From Lachnospiraceae bacterium UBA1729 (GTDB lineage Bacteria; Bacillota; Clostridia; Lachnospirales; Lachnospiraceae), in assembly GCA_002315945.1 (NCBI GenBank), contig DCIJ01000082.1, positions 1 through 7,911 on the forward strand: 7,911 bases of DNA, given 5' to 3'. Positions within the stretch are counted from its first letter, which is position 1; each line of letters begins with the position of its first letter. The notes below the pieces were generated by a model that saw nothing but the letters and a program-made list of their open reading frames with translations, ran no database searches and was not told the DNA's origin. A program made the translations under genes and the position numbers. Shown piece by piece: positions 1 through 6,795 of this stretch.

Positions 1-537
1 ATTGCAAAGAGCTGTGCCCTCAGGGGTGCCAATGTAACCCTTGTTTCAGGACCTACAAGTATTGCGCCACCCATGTTTGTGGAGGTGGTCAATATTGATA
101 CTGCCCAGGAGATGTATGAGCAGGTTGAAAAGCGGTTTGACAGTCTGGATATTATTATTAAGGCTGCGGCAGTAGCTGACTACAGGCCTGTGGATCCGGC
201 TGATGAAAAGCTTAAGAAAAAGGATGGAGATATGAGCATCCATCTTGAAAGAACAACAGACATTCTGGGAACTCTTGGTAAGAGGAAGAATAAGCAGTTT
301 TTATGTGGATTTTCAATGGAAACCCAGAATATGCTGGAAAACTCCAGAGGCAAGCTTGAAAAGAAAAATCTTGACATGATTGTGGCAAATAACCTGAAGG
401 TGGCTGGGGCCGGCTTTGGTGTAGATACAAATATTGTAACTATTATTACAAAAGACGAAGTAAAAGAGCTTCCCATAATGAGCAAGGATATGGTGGCAGA
501 TACCATATTGGATGAGATATTAAGGATTAGAAAATGA
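1..537 (+). CDS. coaBC: CoaBC C-terminal part: phosphopantothenate--cysteine ligase (CoaB) domain, 5' truncated
   Basis: The last 178 residues of a gene that begins before the window. CoaB joins 4'-phosphopantothenate to cysteine in cytosolic coenzyme A synthesis; in most bacteria it is fused behind the flavoprotein decarboxylase CoaC. Visible family marks, numbered from the first in-frame residue here, are VTLVSGP (12-18), AAAVADYRP (55-63), the lysine motif KLKKK (70-74), TTDIL (85-89), and the late VANN and SK..VAD.ILDEI segments. The usual NPDIL is TTDIL here. The N-terminal CoaC half and the ITN-SSGK motif lie outside, so whether the gene is a full fusion or CoaB alone cannot be seen; the fusion is the family norm. 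The first ATG in the window (73) is internal, because good CoaB homology continues upstream of it. The stop overlaps the next start as ATGA, so it is translationally coupled to cbiET. Confidence 0.93.
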   Translation: MAKSCALRGANVTLVSGPTSIAPPMFVEVVNIDTAQEMYEQVEKRFDSLDIIIKAAAVADYRPVDPADEKLKKKDGDMSIHLERTTDILGTLGKRKNKQFLCGFSMETQNMLENSRGKLEKKNLDMIVANNLKVAGAGFGVDTNIVTIITKDEVKELPIMSKDMVADTILDEILRIRK

Positions 538-1760
538 ATCAGAAGATAATAGCAATTATTGGTATGGGTCCTGGTAATCCGGATCTGCTAACCAATGAAG
601 CTGTGGCAGCTTTAACTGAGAGTGATCTTATCATTGGATCCAGAAGACTTAAGGAGTCATTGCCCCAGGGTTGCAAGGCTCCCTTTCTTTCGGCTACTGC
701 ACCAAGAGAAATTCTTGAGGTAATAGCAGCAGCTGATCAAAAGAGAATATGTATATGTGTATCCGGAGACAGCGGATTTTACAGTGGTACCAATTATCTG
801 GTAGCGCCCTTAAGCGCCAGATATATTGTGAAGGTAGTGCCCGGAATATCCAGTATGTCATACCTGTCTTCCAAGTGCGGAATCCCCTGGCAGGATGCAT
901 GCATTGTCAGCTCCCATGGAAGAAGTGAGAACTGGTTAGGATGTGTCAGAAGACATGAAAAGACATTTTTACTGCAGGGACAGACTCCCAGAGAGATTCT
1001 GGCCAGACTCTGCCTGTGCGATATGGGTCATGTAACAGTGGTTATGGGATATATGATGTCCTACAGCGAGGAAGTGATTCTCAAGGGCAGCGCAAGGGCT
1101 CTCTTAGAGGAGCATTCAGAACTTGATCAGATGAATTCGTCTCTGTGCGCAATGTTTATCATTAATCCAAAAGCAGCAGACTGTCCATATACAGGAATTG
1201 ATGATGAGGAGTTTGTCAGGGGAAGAGTTCCCATGACCAAGAGTGAAGTCAGAGCTGTTGCACTGTCCAAGCTTCATCTCAAGGAAGACGATATCTGTAT
1301 TGACGTGGGAGCAGGAACGGGCTCCGTTACCATTGAAATGGCTGCCCAGGCATATAGAGGGCAGGTATACAGTGTTGAGAGAAGTAATCAGGCTATTAAT
1401 GTGCTGAAGAAAAATATTGAGAAATTTGGAGCTGACAACGTCACTGTAGTTGAGGGTGAAGCTGCCAGTGTATTAAAAAATCTTCCAGCCTGTGATGCAG
1501 CCTTTATTGGCGGCAGCAGAGGCCAGAAGAAGAGAATACTTACAGAGCTTATTACTAAGAATCCAGAGGTTAGAATTGTAATGAATATTATCTCCCTGGA
1601 GTCATTGGCTGAGACCCTTAAGTTAGTCAAGGAATACGGACTTACCAATCTGGAAATAGTACAGGTTACGGTTTCAAAGACTAATCTGATTAAGGATCAG
1701 CACCTGTTAGAAGGACAAAATCCTATTTTTGTTGTGAGCTGTCAGGCTGCTTTGAGCTAG
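534..1760 (+). CDS. cbiET: CbiET fusion: cobalt-precorrin-7 C5-methyltransferase / cobalt-precorrin-6B C15-methyltransferase (decarboxylating)
   Basis: A 408-residue bifunctional enzyme of corrin-ring synthesis (cobalamin), cytosolic and SAM-dependent. The N-terminal CbiE domain (about 1-215) shows the tetrapyrrole methylase motifs GMGPGNPDLLT (10-20), SGDSGFYSG (77-85), PGISSMSYL (103-111) and SSHGR (126-130). The C-terminal CbiT domain (about 228-408) has VPMTKSEVRA (232-241), the SAM-binding loop GAGTGSVTIE (259-268) and FIGGSRG (324-330). The same fusion is called CobL in the aerobic pathway; the anaerobic name is inferred from the clostridial context. The start is ATG 534, with AAGGA at 522-526 and a 7-nt spacer, overlapping the coaBC stop by 4 nt. 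Both domains look intact. The 3' end overlaps the convergent lipoprotein gene by 38 bp, and no cobalamin riboswitch or other cob/cbi gene is visible in this window. Confidence 0.95.
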   Translation: MNQKIIAIIGMGPGNPDLLTNEAVAALTESDLIIGSRRLKESLPQGCKAPFLSATAPREILEVIAAADQKRICICVSGDSGFYSGTNYLVAPLSARYIVKVVPGISSMSYLSSKCGIPWQDACIVSSHGRSENWLGCVRRHEKTFLLQGQTPREILARLCLCDMGHVTVVMGYMMSYSEEVILKGSARALLEEHSELDQMNSSLCAMFIINPKAADCPYTGIDDEEFVRGRVPMTKSEVRAVALSKLHLKEDDICIDVGAGTGSVTIEMAAQAYRGQVYSVERSNQAINVLKKNIEKFGADNVTVVEGEAASVLKNLPACDAAFIGGSRGQKKRILTELITKNPEVRIVMNIISLESLAETLKLVKEYGLTNLEIVQVTVSKTNLIKDQHLLEGQNPIFVVSCQAALS

Positions 1761-2694
1761 TCTCTTTTGCCAAAGGTTCATGCTTGTTAAAGAATTTTTT
1801 CTTAAGCTTTCTGATTGTTTTAATAATTATAAGAATAATTGCGATAAATAATACTATTGTGATAATAAAAGGAATACCAACAATCAGATCGATTAAGGTA
1901 CCTTTTAAGAAGAGCAGTACATTAACACAATTATTGTAGAAGCGTCGGCCAATCATCTCAAGAGTGCTTTCATTTCCAGTAGCAACCTGGGAACTTACTT
2001 CGGTAACAGTGAGATTGATGGTGCTGTAGCTTATCTGATTTTGCAGTAGTCTTAACTGACTTTCCATTGATTCGATTTCGTATCGAACCTCGGAAAGTCT
2101 TTTTTCTATTTCAATAATATCTGAAACGGTCTCTGCCTGAGACATGAGCTTAAGCAGAGTATCCTGCTCTGTAAGGAGCGCCTTCTTGTGTGAATCCAGA
2201 TCGCTGTAGCGAAGTGTAACATCCTCAACAGATTCATTCTTGCTTACCATGTTGGAGCCATTCTCCACCAGGGTAATGAGTTCATCACAGTGGTCAGCAG
2301 GAATACGGATGGTAAGACTGCTATTAACCAGACCGTCACTGTCTGTCCACATGCTGGTATCAGAGATATAACCTCCCAGGGCACCAATCTGACCAAGAAG
2401 CATTTCCGAGAATCCATTGTAATCGGTGGTCTTAACTTCCATGTAGACATTTTTAATCATTTTTCTGTCTGAGGTATTAACTTCTGATGAAAGATCAGTG
2501 TCTGCAGAACTGTCCTTGTAATCGGCAGTATCTACTTCACTATAGGAAGCATTATCAGAATAGATGGCTCCCTCCATAGGTGCCAAAGCCATGGTCTCAG
2601 TGGACATGGCCGCCTCCTTGCCAGAGCCACAGGCTGTAAGAGACAGGGATAAAAGAGCTGTAATTAATAATATCGAGCGTTTTGTTTTGATCAT
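1723..2694 (-). CDS. DUF4349-like membrane lipoprotein
   Basis: A 323-residue predicted lipoprotein of unknown function. Residues 1-22 are a lipoprotein signal: basic MIKTKR, a hydrophobic stretch, and lipobox LTAC with the lipidated Cys at 22. A Ser/Thr/Asp-rich linker (about 25-75) is followed by a DUF4349-like region (about 78-300) with RKMIKNVYMEV (77-87), SSLTIRIPAD (125-134), a heptad-like coiled coil (about 165-222), then ISYSTINLTV (221-230). A strong membrane helix (about 269-291) is followed by a basic KTIRKLKKKF and a polar tail. The protein is therefore probably anchored at both ends on the outer face of the membrane. The start at 2694 is chosen because AAGAAGGA precedes it by 6 nt and the signal peptide begins there; the reading frame is open 50 codons further upstream (to 2844) but lacks a ribosome site. 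Single gene, convergent with cbiET. Family assignment is from memory of the pattern. Confidence 0.85.
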   Translation of the reverse strand: MIKTKRSILLITALLSLSLTACGSGKEAAMSTETMALAPMEGAIYSDNASYSEVDTADYKDSSADTDLSSEVNTSDRKMIKNVYMEVKTTDYNGFSEMLLGQIGALGGYISDTSMWTDSDGLVNSSLTIRIPADHCDELITLVENGSNMVSKNESVEDVTLRYSDLDSHKKALLTEQDTLLKLMSQAETVSDIIEIEKRLSEVRYEIESMESQLRLLQNQISYSTINLTVTEVSSQVATGNESTLEMIGRRFYNNCVNVLLFLKGTLIDLIVGIPFIITIVLFIAIILIIIKTIRKLKKKFFNKHEPLAKETSSKQPDSSQQK

Positions 2695-2717
2695 AATATT
2701 TCCTTCTTTACAATATA

Positions 2718-2743
2718 AAAAAGTGAGTATTATCTCACTTTTT
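2718..2743 (-). promoter_or_regulatory. Perfect 10-bp inverted repeat over a candidate extended -10 of the lipoprotein gene
   Basis: AAAAAGTGAG (2718-2727) and CTCACTTTTT (2734-2743) are exact reverse complements around a 6-nt centre. On the minus strand the centre and one arm spell TGAGATAAT (2737-2729), which fits an extended -10 element (TGnTATAAT with one mismatch). Transcription would start near 2722, leaving a short leader with the ribosome site AAGAAGGA. No convincing -35 lies 17 bp upstream. The repeat could be a repressor operator, or a weak hairpin with a U-rich arm; it is AT-rich and chance is possible. Confidence 0.4.
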
Positions 2744-2870
2744 AAAAATTTCTTTATCAATTTCAACTGTATATTACCACATTTTAAGAAAAAATTCCAG
2801 TCTGTAATTTTTGCCCCAAAAGGTGTATTAAGAATAGGAACCATTGATTTTACTGGATTTGGGAGATGCT

Positions 2871-3341
2871 ATGAATAATATAACGCTTGATTTTAATTAT
2901 GAAATATTTTCTGTTAATGCTAAGAAGGAAATACTTGCCTGCAATGAATATACAGAGAGATTTGGGCTGGTGCTTAGTGATGAGGATGCAGCCCAACTGG
3001 TAGAAAACAGAAGGGAAGCACTAAAAAACACTGAAAGGATTGAGTTTGGGGGAGGTATACTTCCCAAGCTGATATTTGCCTTCTGCGATTCGCCCTATCT
3101 GGATCAGGATAACTTCAAGGATACTCTGATGCAGCTCCAGGAGGCCTTCTACTATTATAAGGGAGAGTCTGAAGATGCTATAGCAGATGATGAACTGGTT
3201 GAGTGTATGGTGAAGGTATTTAACGGCAGAGCCCAGGGCAGTGTAGAGTATCTCATAGGAACATCTTTGTATCATTTGAGCAGATATGCTAAGAGTCAGT
3301 TTGATCCAATGGATGCTGATAGCATGGAGGATTTGTTTTAA
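2871..3341 (+). CDS. DUF6323-like protein of unknown function
   Basis: A 156-residue acidic, soluble protein without a signal peptide or membrane helix. It matches what I remember of the DUF6323 family: EFGGG (58-62), KLIFAFCDSPYL (66-77), a helix with FYYYK (93-97), then DDELVECMVKVFNGRAQGS (106-124). No catalytic motif is recognisable. The start ATG 2871 is chosen over the in-frame TTG at 2844 because GGGAG (2861-2865) sits 5 nt before it. Its stop overlaps the next start as TAATG, and GGAGG (3326-3330) inside its 3' end serves the downstream gene, so the two proteins are probably made in fixed ratio and may work together. It is the first gene of a four-gene operon. No promoter stands out upstream: TATATT at 2770-2775 and TATTAA at 2826-2831 are possible -10 elements, but neither has a good -35. 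Confidence 0.72.
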   Translation: MNNITLDFNYEIFSVNAKKEILACNEYTERFGLVLSDEDAAQLVENRREALKNTERIEFGGGILPKLIFAFCDSPYLDQDNFKDTLMQLQEAFYYYKGESEDAIADDELVECMVKVFNGRAQGSVEYLIGTSLYHLSRYAKSQFDPMDADSMEDLF

Positions 3342-4156
3342 TGGGAGAAAAAGTAAATACCTGCTTTTATCAGAAGACCATGGAAATGGTTGCCAGGCAG
3401 ATAGGCTATTATAATGGGATTGACAGTACCTCCATTTCGGTTGAAAAAGCCCAGGAGATATACGAGTCCTGCCTGTACACCCTCCAGATTTTATGGCAGC
3501 AAAATCTCGTGAAGGAACCCCAGGTTTTGGATACCAGTCTGGAGCTTATGCTGGAAGAGGGCAGACTGGTGCTTAAGGATAAGGTTCAAAGGGCCAGGCA
3601 GGGGTGGAACCAGTTAGCTCTTAAGGGTCCCAGGTATGGTAATGACTTTTATAATGATACAGTGCGAGAGGTGGGAGCCTTTTTTGACAGATATGATATA
3701 TTTTATGGGGCCCACCTGATTCCCTGTGGAATTGACTATCCCCTGATTAATCCGGTGTCGGAAGAATTAAAAGGAATCAGCTATATTGAACTTTATCTGA
3801 ACAGGTTATGCCTTGAAAACCACTTTCTTGGTCTGTATCAGGAAAAAAGTATTATAAGTATTCTCAAAAATACAGTTGGTGATGTTCGGAAATCCTACTA
3901 TAACATGGCTGAGGAGGTATTTATGACCAGTCTGTCCAGATGGATAACCGGGGATGTGAGAGAAGAGGCTTCGGACAGTTCTCTCGTGGGCTGTCAGCAG
4001 GAGGCAATTAAAGTATTAAGAAACAAAACTTGTCAGGAAAGATGGATGCTTCTTTCCAAGGGCTGTGATATTATCTGTAGAGATGCTGAATTTGGAGGCA
4101 TGAAGCTTCGAAACTATTTCGGCAGGCTGATAGATGATTTTTACATAAGATTATAA
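3341..4156 (+). CDS. DUF6179-like protein of unknown function
   Basis: A 271-residue predicted cytosolic protein, mostly helical by composition. It resembles DUF6179 family members as I recall them: SVEKAQEIYESCLYTLQI (33-50), FFDRYDIFYGAH (114-125), IPCGIDYPL (127-135) and YIELYLNRLCLENHFL (148-163). The conserved-looking FYGAH.IPCGIDYPL block has Cys, His and Asp that could be functional, but no known enzyme motif is recognised and the role is unknown. The C-terminal part (about 215-271) contains three further cysteines (C231, C242, C247). The start shares one base with the stop of the DUF6323-like gene; the Shine-Dalgarno GGAGG lies at 3326-3330. The next gene starts 10 nt downstream. Pairing with a DUF6323 protein is, from memory, a recurring arrangement in Clostridia, which suggests a common function or complex. 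Confidence 0.7.
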   Translation: MGEKVNTCFYQKTMEMVARQIGYYNGIDSTSISVEKAQEIYESCLYTLQILWQQNLVKEPQVLDTSLELMLEEGRLVLKDKVQRARQGWNQLALKGPRYGNDFYNDTVREVGAFFDRYDIFYGAHLIPCGIDYPLINPVSEELKGISYIELYLNRLCLENHFLGLYQEKSIISILKNTVGDVRKSYYNMAEEVFMTSLSRWITGDVREEASDSSLVGCQQEAIKVLRNKTCQERWMLLSKGCDIICRDAEFGGMKLRNYFGRLIDDFYIRL

Positions 4157-4166
4157 GGGGGAAGGC

Positions 4167-5027
4167 ATGAATATTATTTTGAAAAATGATACTGCAAGCT
4201 GTGTGATAGATTATCATGGGGCAGAACTGAAATCCTTTAAGAAGGGTGACAGGGAGTATATGTGGCAGGCTGATCCTGCCTTCTGGGGACGTACATCACC
4301 AGTACTGTTTCCCTTTGTAGGAGGACTGAAGAACAAGGAGTTTGTTTACCAGGGCACTGCGTATCCCATGGGACAGCATGGTTTTGCCAGAGATATGGAT
4401 TTTTCTCTGGTATCAGCCACTCAGACAGAATGCTTTTTTGAACTTCTTTCCAACGAAGAGACATTAAAAAAATATCCCTTCGATTTTAAGCTGGTATTGG
4501 GTTACAGACTTGAAGGAGACAGTCTGAGTGTTATCTGGTCAGTTACAAATACAGGCAGTAAGGAGCTGTTTTTCTCTATTGGAGCTCATCCTGCCTTCAA
4601 TGCAACCCTGGATGGAAGTTATTTTGCCCTGTATAAGGATGGAAAGCCGGTGGACGAGTTTGTGAATTCAATTTTTGGGGCCGGACTGTTGACGGATGAT
4701 AAAGAAACCATTAATCTGTCTCAGGGAAAAATGAAGTTATCTCCTGAAAGCTTCGATGGAGATGCTTTTGTCATTGAGGACAGCCAGGTAGATGAGGTAA
4801 GACTCTTGGACAAAATGGGGCAGCCCTTTGTGGGGGCAAAGTTTACTGCGCCCTTAGTAGGAATATGGTCTCCTCCTAAGAAAAATGCACCCTTTATCTG
4901 TATCGAGCCCTGGTATGGACGGGCTGACAAAGAAAGCTTCCAGGGAAACCTTGAGGACAGAGAGTGGGGCAACAGCCTGAAACCTGGGGAAGAATTTTTA
5001 GTTGATTATAAAATTACATTGTTTTAA
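4167..5027 (+). CDS. Aldose 1-epimerase family protein (LacX/GalM-like)
   Basis: A 286-residue cytosolic protein of the galactose mutarotase-like fold, which interconverts alpha and beta anomers of a sugar; true substrates of LacX-type members are often unknown (some relatives act on sugar phosphates). Key positions fit the family: HGFARDMDF (71-79) with the substrate-binding His 71, GAHPAFN (139-145) with the presumed general acid His 141, and CIEPWYGRAD (245-254) with the presumed base Glu 247. The early LFPFVGGL (47-54) is typical of LacX-like proteins. The start ATG 4167 follows GGGGGAAGG (4157-4165), 10 nt after the previous stop. It lies inside the DUF6323-DUF6179-epimerase-ABC-F operon; nearby sugar transport or kinase genes are absent, so a specific sugar cannot be assigned. 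Confidence 0.9.
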   Translation: MNIILKNDTASCVIDYHGAELKSFKKGDREYMWQADPAFWGRTSPVLFPFVGGLKNKEFVYQGTAYPMGQHGFARDMDFSLVSATQTECFFELLSNEETLKKYPFDFKLVLGYRLEGDSLSVIWSVTNTGSKELFFSIGAHPAFNATLDGSYFALYKDGKPVDEFVNSIFGAGLLTDDKETINLSQGKMKLSPESFDGDAFVIEDSQVDEVRLLDKMGQPFVGAKFTAPLVGIWSPPKKNAPFICIEPWYGRADKESFQGNLEDREWGNSLKPGEEFLVDYKITLF

Positions 5028-5046
5028 TTACAGCGGGAGTTATTGA

Positions 5047-6603
5047 ATGAGTATTTTGAATGTGGAACATCTGTCTCATGGCTTTGGAGACAGAGCCATC
5101 TTTGATGATGTGTCCTTCAGACTGTTAAAGGGAGAGCATATTGGTTTAATAGGAGCTAATGGAGAGGGCAAGTCAACCTTCATGAGCGTAATTACAGATA
5201 AGCTTATGCCTGATTCCGGCAAGATTGAATGGGCAAAAAATGTGAGGGTAGGCTATCTGGACCAGCATGCTAATCTGACAGCCGGCCAGTCCATTTCAGA
5301 CGTGTTAAGAAGTGCCTTTGACTTTTTACTGGAGCAGGAGAGCAGAATGAATGACATCTGCACTGAACTGTCTGATCCTGACATTACTGAAGACAAGATG
5401 ACTGAGCTGATGGAAGAGATGGGTAACATTCAGGATAACCTTGATTCCCATGACTTTTATCTGATTGATTCTAAAGTTGAAGAGATTGCAAGAGCCTTTG
5501 AGCTTACTGAGCTGGGACTGGACAGGGATGTAACAGAGCTGTCTGGCGGACAGCGAACCAAGGTGCTTTTAGCCAAGCTTTTGCTGGAAAAACCGGATAT
5601 TCTCTTGTTAGATGAGCCCACCAACTATCTGGATGTGCAGCATATTGAATGGCTTAAGAGATATCTGCAGGAATACGAGAATGCCTTCGTACTTATTTCT
5701 CATGATATACCTTTTTTAAATTCTGTAATCAACATTATCTACCATATGGATAATCAGAAGCTGGAACGCTATGTGGGAGATTATGACCAGTATATGCAGG
5801 TATATGAGATGAAAAAGGCTCAGCTGGAGGCTGCCTATAACAAGCAACAGCAGGAAATATCCGAATTAAAGGATTTTGTAGCCAGAAACAAGTCAAGGGT
5901 TGCCACCAGGAATATGGCCATGTCCAGACAGAAGAAGCTGGACAAGATGGATGTGATAGAATTGTCAAAGGATAAGCCCAAACCGGAATTTATGTTCAAG
6001 ACAGCCAGAGCTTCGGGCAAGCTTATCTTTGAAGCTAAGAATCTGGTTATTGGATATGATGAGCCCCTGTCCAAGCCTATCCATATGTATGTGGAGCGTG
6101 GGGACAGGATAGTGCTTAAGGGTGCTAACGGAATAGGAAAAACAACCCTGTTTAAGAGTATCCTGGGTCAGGTAAAGCCAATCTCAGGTACTGTTGAAAC
6201 CGGTGACTATCAGTATATCGGATATTTTGAGCAGGAGGTGGCGGGTAATACCAAGACCTGTCTGGAGGATTTGTGGGATGAGTTTCCATCCTTTACAAAT
6301 CAGGAGTGTCGAGCAGCCTTAGCTAAGTGCGGTCTTACTACTAAAAATATTGAAAGCCAGGTAAGAGTACTGTCAGGTGGTGAACAGGCCAAGCTTAGAC
6401 TGTGTAAGCTAATGAACCGTGAGAGCAACATCCTGTTTCTGGACGAGCCTACCAATCATCTGGATGTGGATGCCAAGGAGGAACTGAAGAGAGCCCTTGG
6501 AGAGTACAAGGGTACCCTGATCCTTATATGTCACGAACCGGAATTCTATGAGGGGCTGGTCAACAGCGTGCTGGATTGCAGCGAGTGGTCCTTACGAGTA
6601 TAA
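5047..6603 (+). CDS. ABC-F family ATPase (YkpA/YbiT-like ribosome-associated ATP-binding protein)
   Basis: A 518-residue protein with two fused ABC ATPase domains and no membrane segment, as in ABC-F proteins that bind the ribosomal E site. Domain 1: Walker A GANGEGKST (36-44), Q-loop Gln 73, signature LSGGQ (165-169), Walker B LLLDEPTN (186-193, catalytic Glu 190), H-loop His 219. A charged interdomain linker (about 240-325), the P-site tRNA interaction element, follows. Domain 2: Walker A GANGIGKTT (359-367), signature LSGGE (442-446), Walker B LFLDEPTN (463-470), H-loop His 496 in ICHEPEF. All ATPase residues are present, so it should be active. The overall pattern suggests the housekeeping YkpA/YbiT group rather than a proven antibiotic-resistance type, but sequence alone cannot exclude the latter. 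GGGAG (5035-5039) lies 7 nt before ATG 5047. It is the last gene of the operon, 19 nt after the epimerase and 25 nt before a terminator hairpin. Confidence 0.93.
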   Translation: MSILNVEHLSHGFGDRAIFDDVSFRLLKGEHIGLIGANGEGKSTFMSVITDKLMPDSGKIEWAKNVRVGYLDQHANLTAGQSISDVLRSAFDFLLEQESRMNDICTELSDPDITEDKMTELMEEMGNIQDNLDSHDFYLIDSKVEEIARAFELTELGLDRDVTELSGGQRTKVLLAKLLLEKPDILLLDEPTNYLDVQHIEWLKRYLQEYENAFVLISHDIPFLNSVINIIYHMDNQKLERYVGDYDQYMQVYEMKKAQLEAAYNKQQQEISELKDFVARNKSRVATRNMAMSRQKKLDKMDVIELSKDKPKPEFMFKTARASGKLIFEAKNLVIGYDEPLSKPIHMYVERGDRIVLKGANGIGKTTLFKSILGQVKPISGTVETGDYQYIGYFEQEVAGNTKTCLEDLWDEFPSFTNQECRAALAKCGLTTKNIESQVRVLSGGEQAKLRLCKLMNRESNILFLDEPTNHLDVDAKEELKRALGEYKGTLILICHEPEFYEGLVNSVLDCSEWSLRV

Positions 6604-6628
6604 AAGAGAATAATATAGTACAAATTTG

Positions 6629-6672
6629 AACGCCTTTTGGAGTGATAAGTCATTCCGGAAGGCGTTTTTTTT
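6629..6672 (+). terminator. Strong intrinsic terminator closing the four-gene operon
   Basis: The arms 6629-6645 and 6650-6666 pair over 17 bp with no mismatch (outer 8 bp AACGCCTT/AAGGCGTT are Watson-Crick; three inner pairs are G-T wobbles) around a 4-nt TAAG loop. An 8-T run (6665-6672) follows. It stands 25 nt after the ABC-F stop and should end transcription from 2871 onward, separating the operon from mraZ. Confidence 0.95.
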
Positions 6673-6720
6673 ATACAAATAAAAATAATTTTTTGAGCCA
6701 GAACTACATATTGGGGTGCT

Positions 6721-6755
6721 AACAAAAAAGACCCACAAAATGATGCATTTGTGGG
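6721..6755 (-). terminator. Possible minus-strand intrinsic terminator facing the first terminator
   Basis: CCCACAAA (6732-6739) and TTTGTGGG (6748-6755) are exact reverse complements around 8 nt; a slipped pairing gives a 10-bp stem with one bulge and a 3-nt loop. Read on the minus strand the hairpin is followed by TCTTTTTTGTT, a U-rich tract, as in an intrinsic terminator. No minus-strand gene upstream of it is visible in the window, so it may block antisense transcription, or the right arm may simply be part of the MraZ box array that it overlaps. Confidence 0.35.
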
Positions 6756-6795
6756 GGAAAGTGGTAGAAAAATGCATAAAAGTGGTAGAAAGTGG
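6748..6795 (+). promoter_or_regulatory. MraZ box array (autoregulatory operator of mraZ)
   Basis: Three exact AAAGTGG boxes lie at 6758-6764, 6779-6785 and 6789-6795. The full ten-base units are AAAGTGGTAG, AAAGTGGTAG and AAAGTGGTGG. A degenerate unit (AAAATGC at 6769-6775) fills the gap between the first and second, and TTTGTGG at 6748-6754 may be a fifth half-conserved box. The GTGG cores therefore repeat every 10-11 bp, on one face of the helix. MraZ is known to bind direct repeats of this type (AAAGTG[T/G] in Mollicutes, TGGGN in E. coli) at its own promoter. The last box ends exactly where the predicted -35 begins. Confidence 0.87.

Noticed and set aside
1789..1830. AT-rich pairings such as AAGAA/TTCTT and AATTAT/ATAATT after the cbiET stop
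   Set aside because: Stems are short, lack GC pairs and lie in the coding sequence of the lipoprotein's Lys/Ile-rich tail, so they are not convincing terminators.
2695..2844. In-frame 50-codon extension of the lipoprotein gene upstream of 2694
   Set aside because: No ribosome binding site precedes the far start, the extension reads like translated spacer, and the signal peptide with lipobox begins cleanly at 2694 behind AAGAAGGA.
2844..2870. TTG start nine codons upstream of the DUF6323-like gene
   Set aside because: No Shine-Dalgarno sequence in front of it, whereas ATG 2871 has GGGAG 5 nt upstream.
6535..6555. Odd second H-loop ICHEPEFYE in the ABC-F protein, with Glu after His instead of the common Asp
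   Set aside because: The histidine is kept and I recall the CHEPEFYE form in other clostridial ABC-F proteins, so it is probably a subfamily feature and not a defect.
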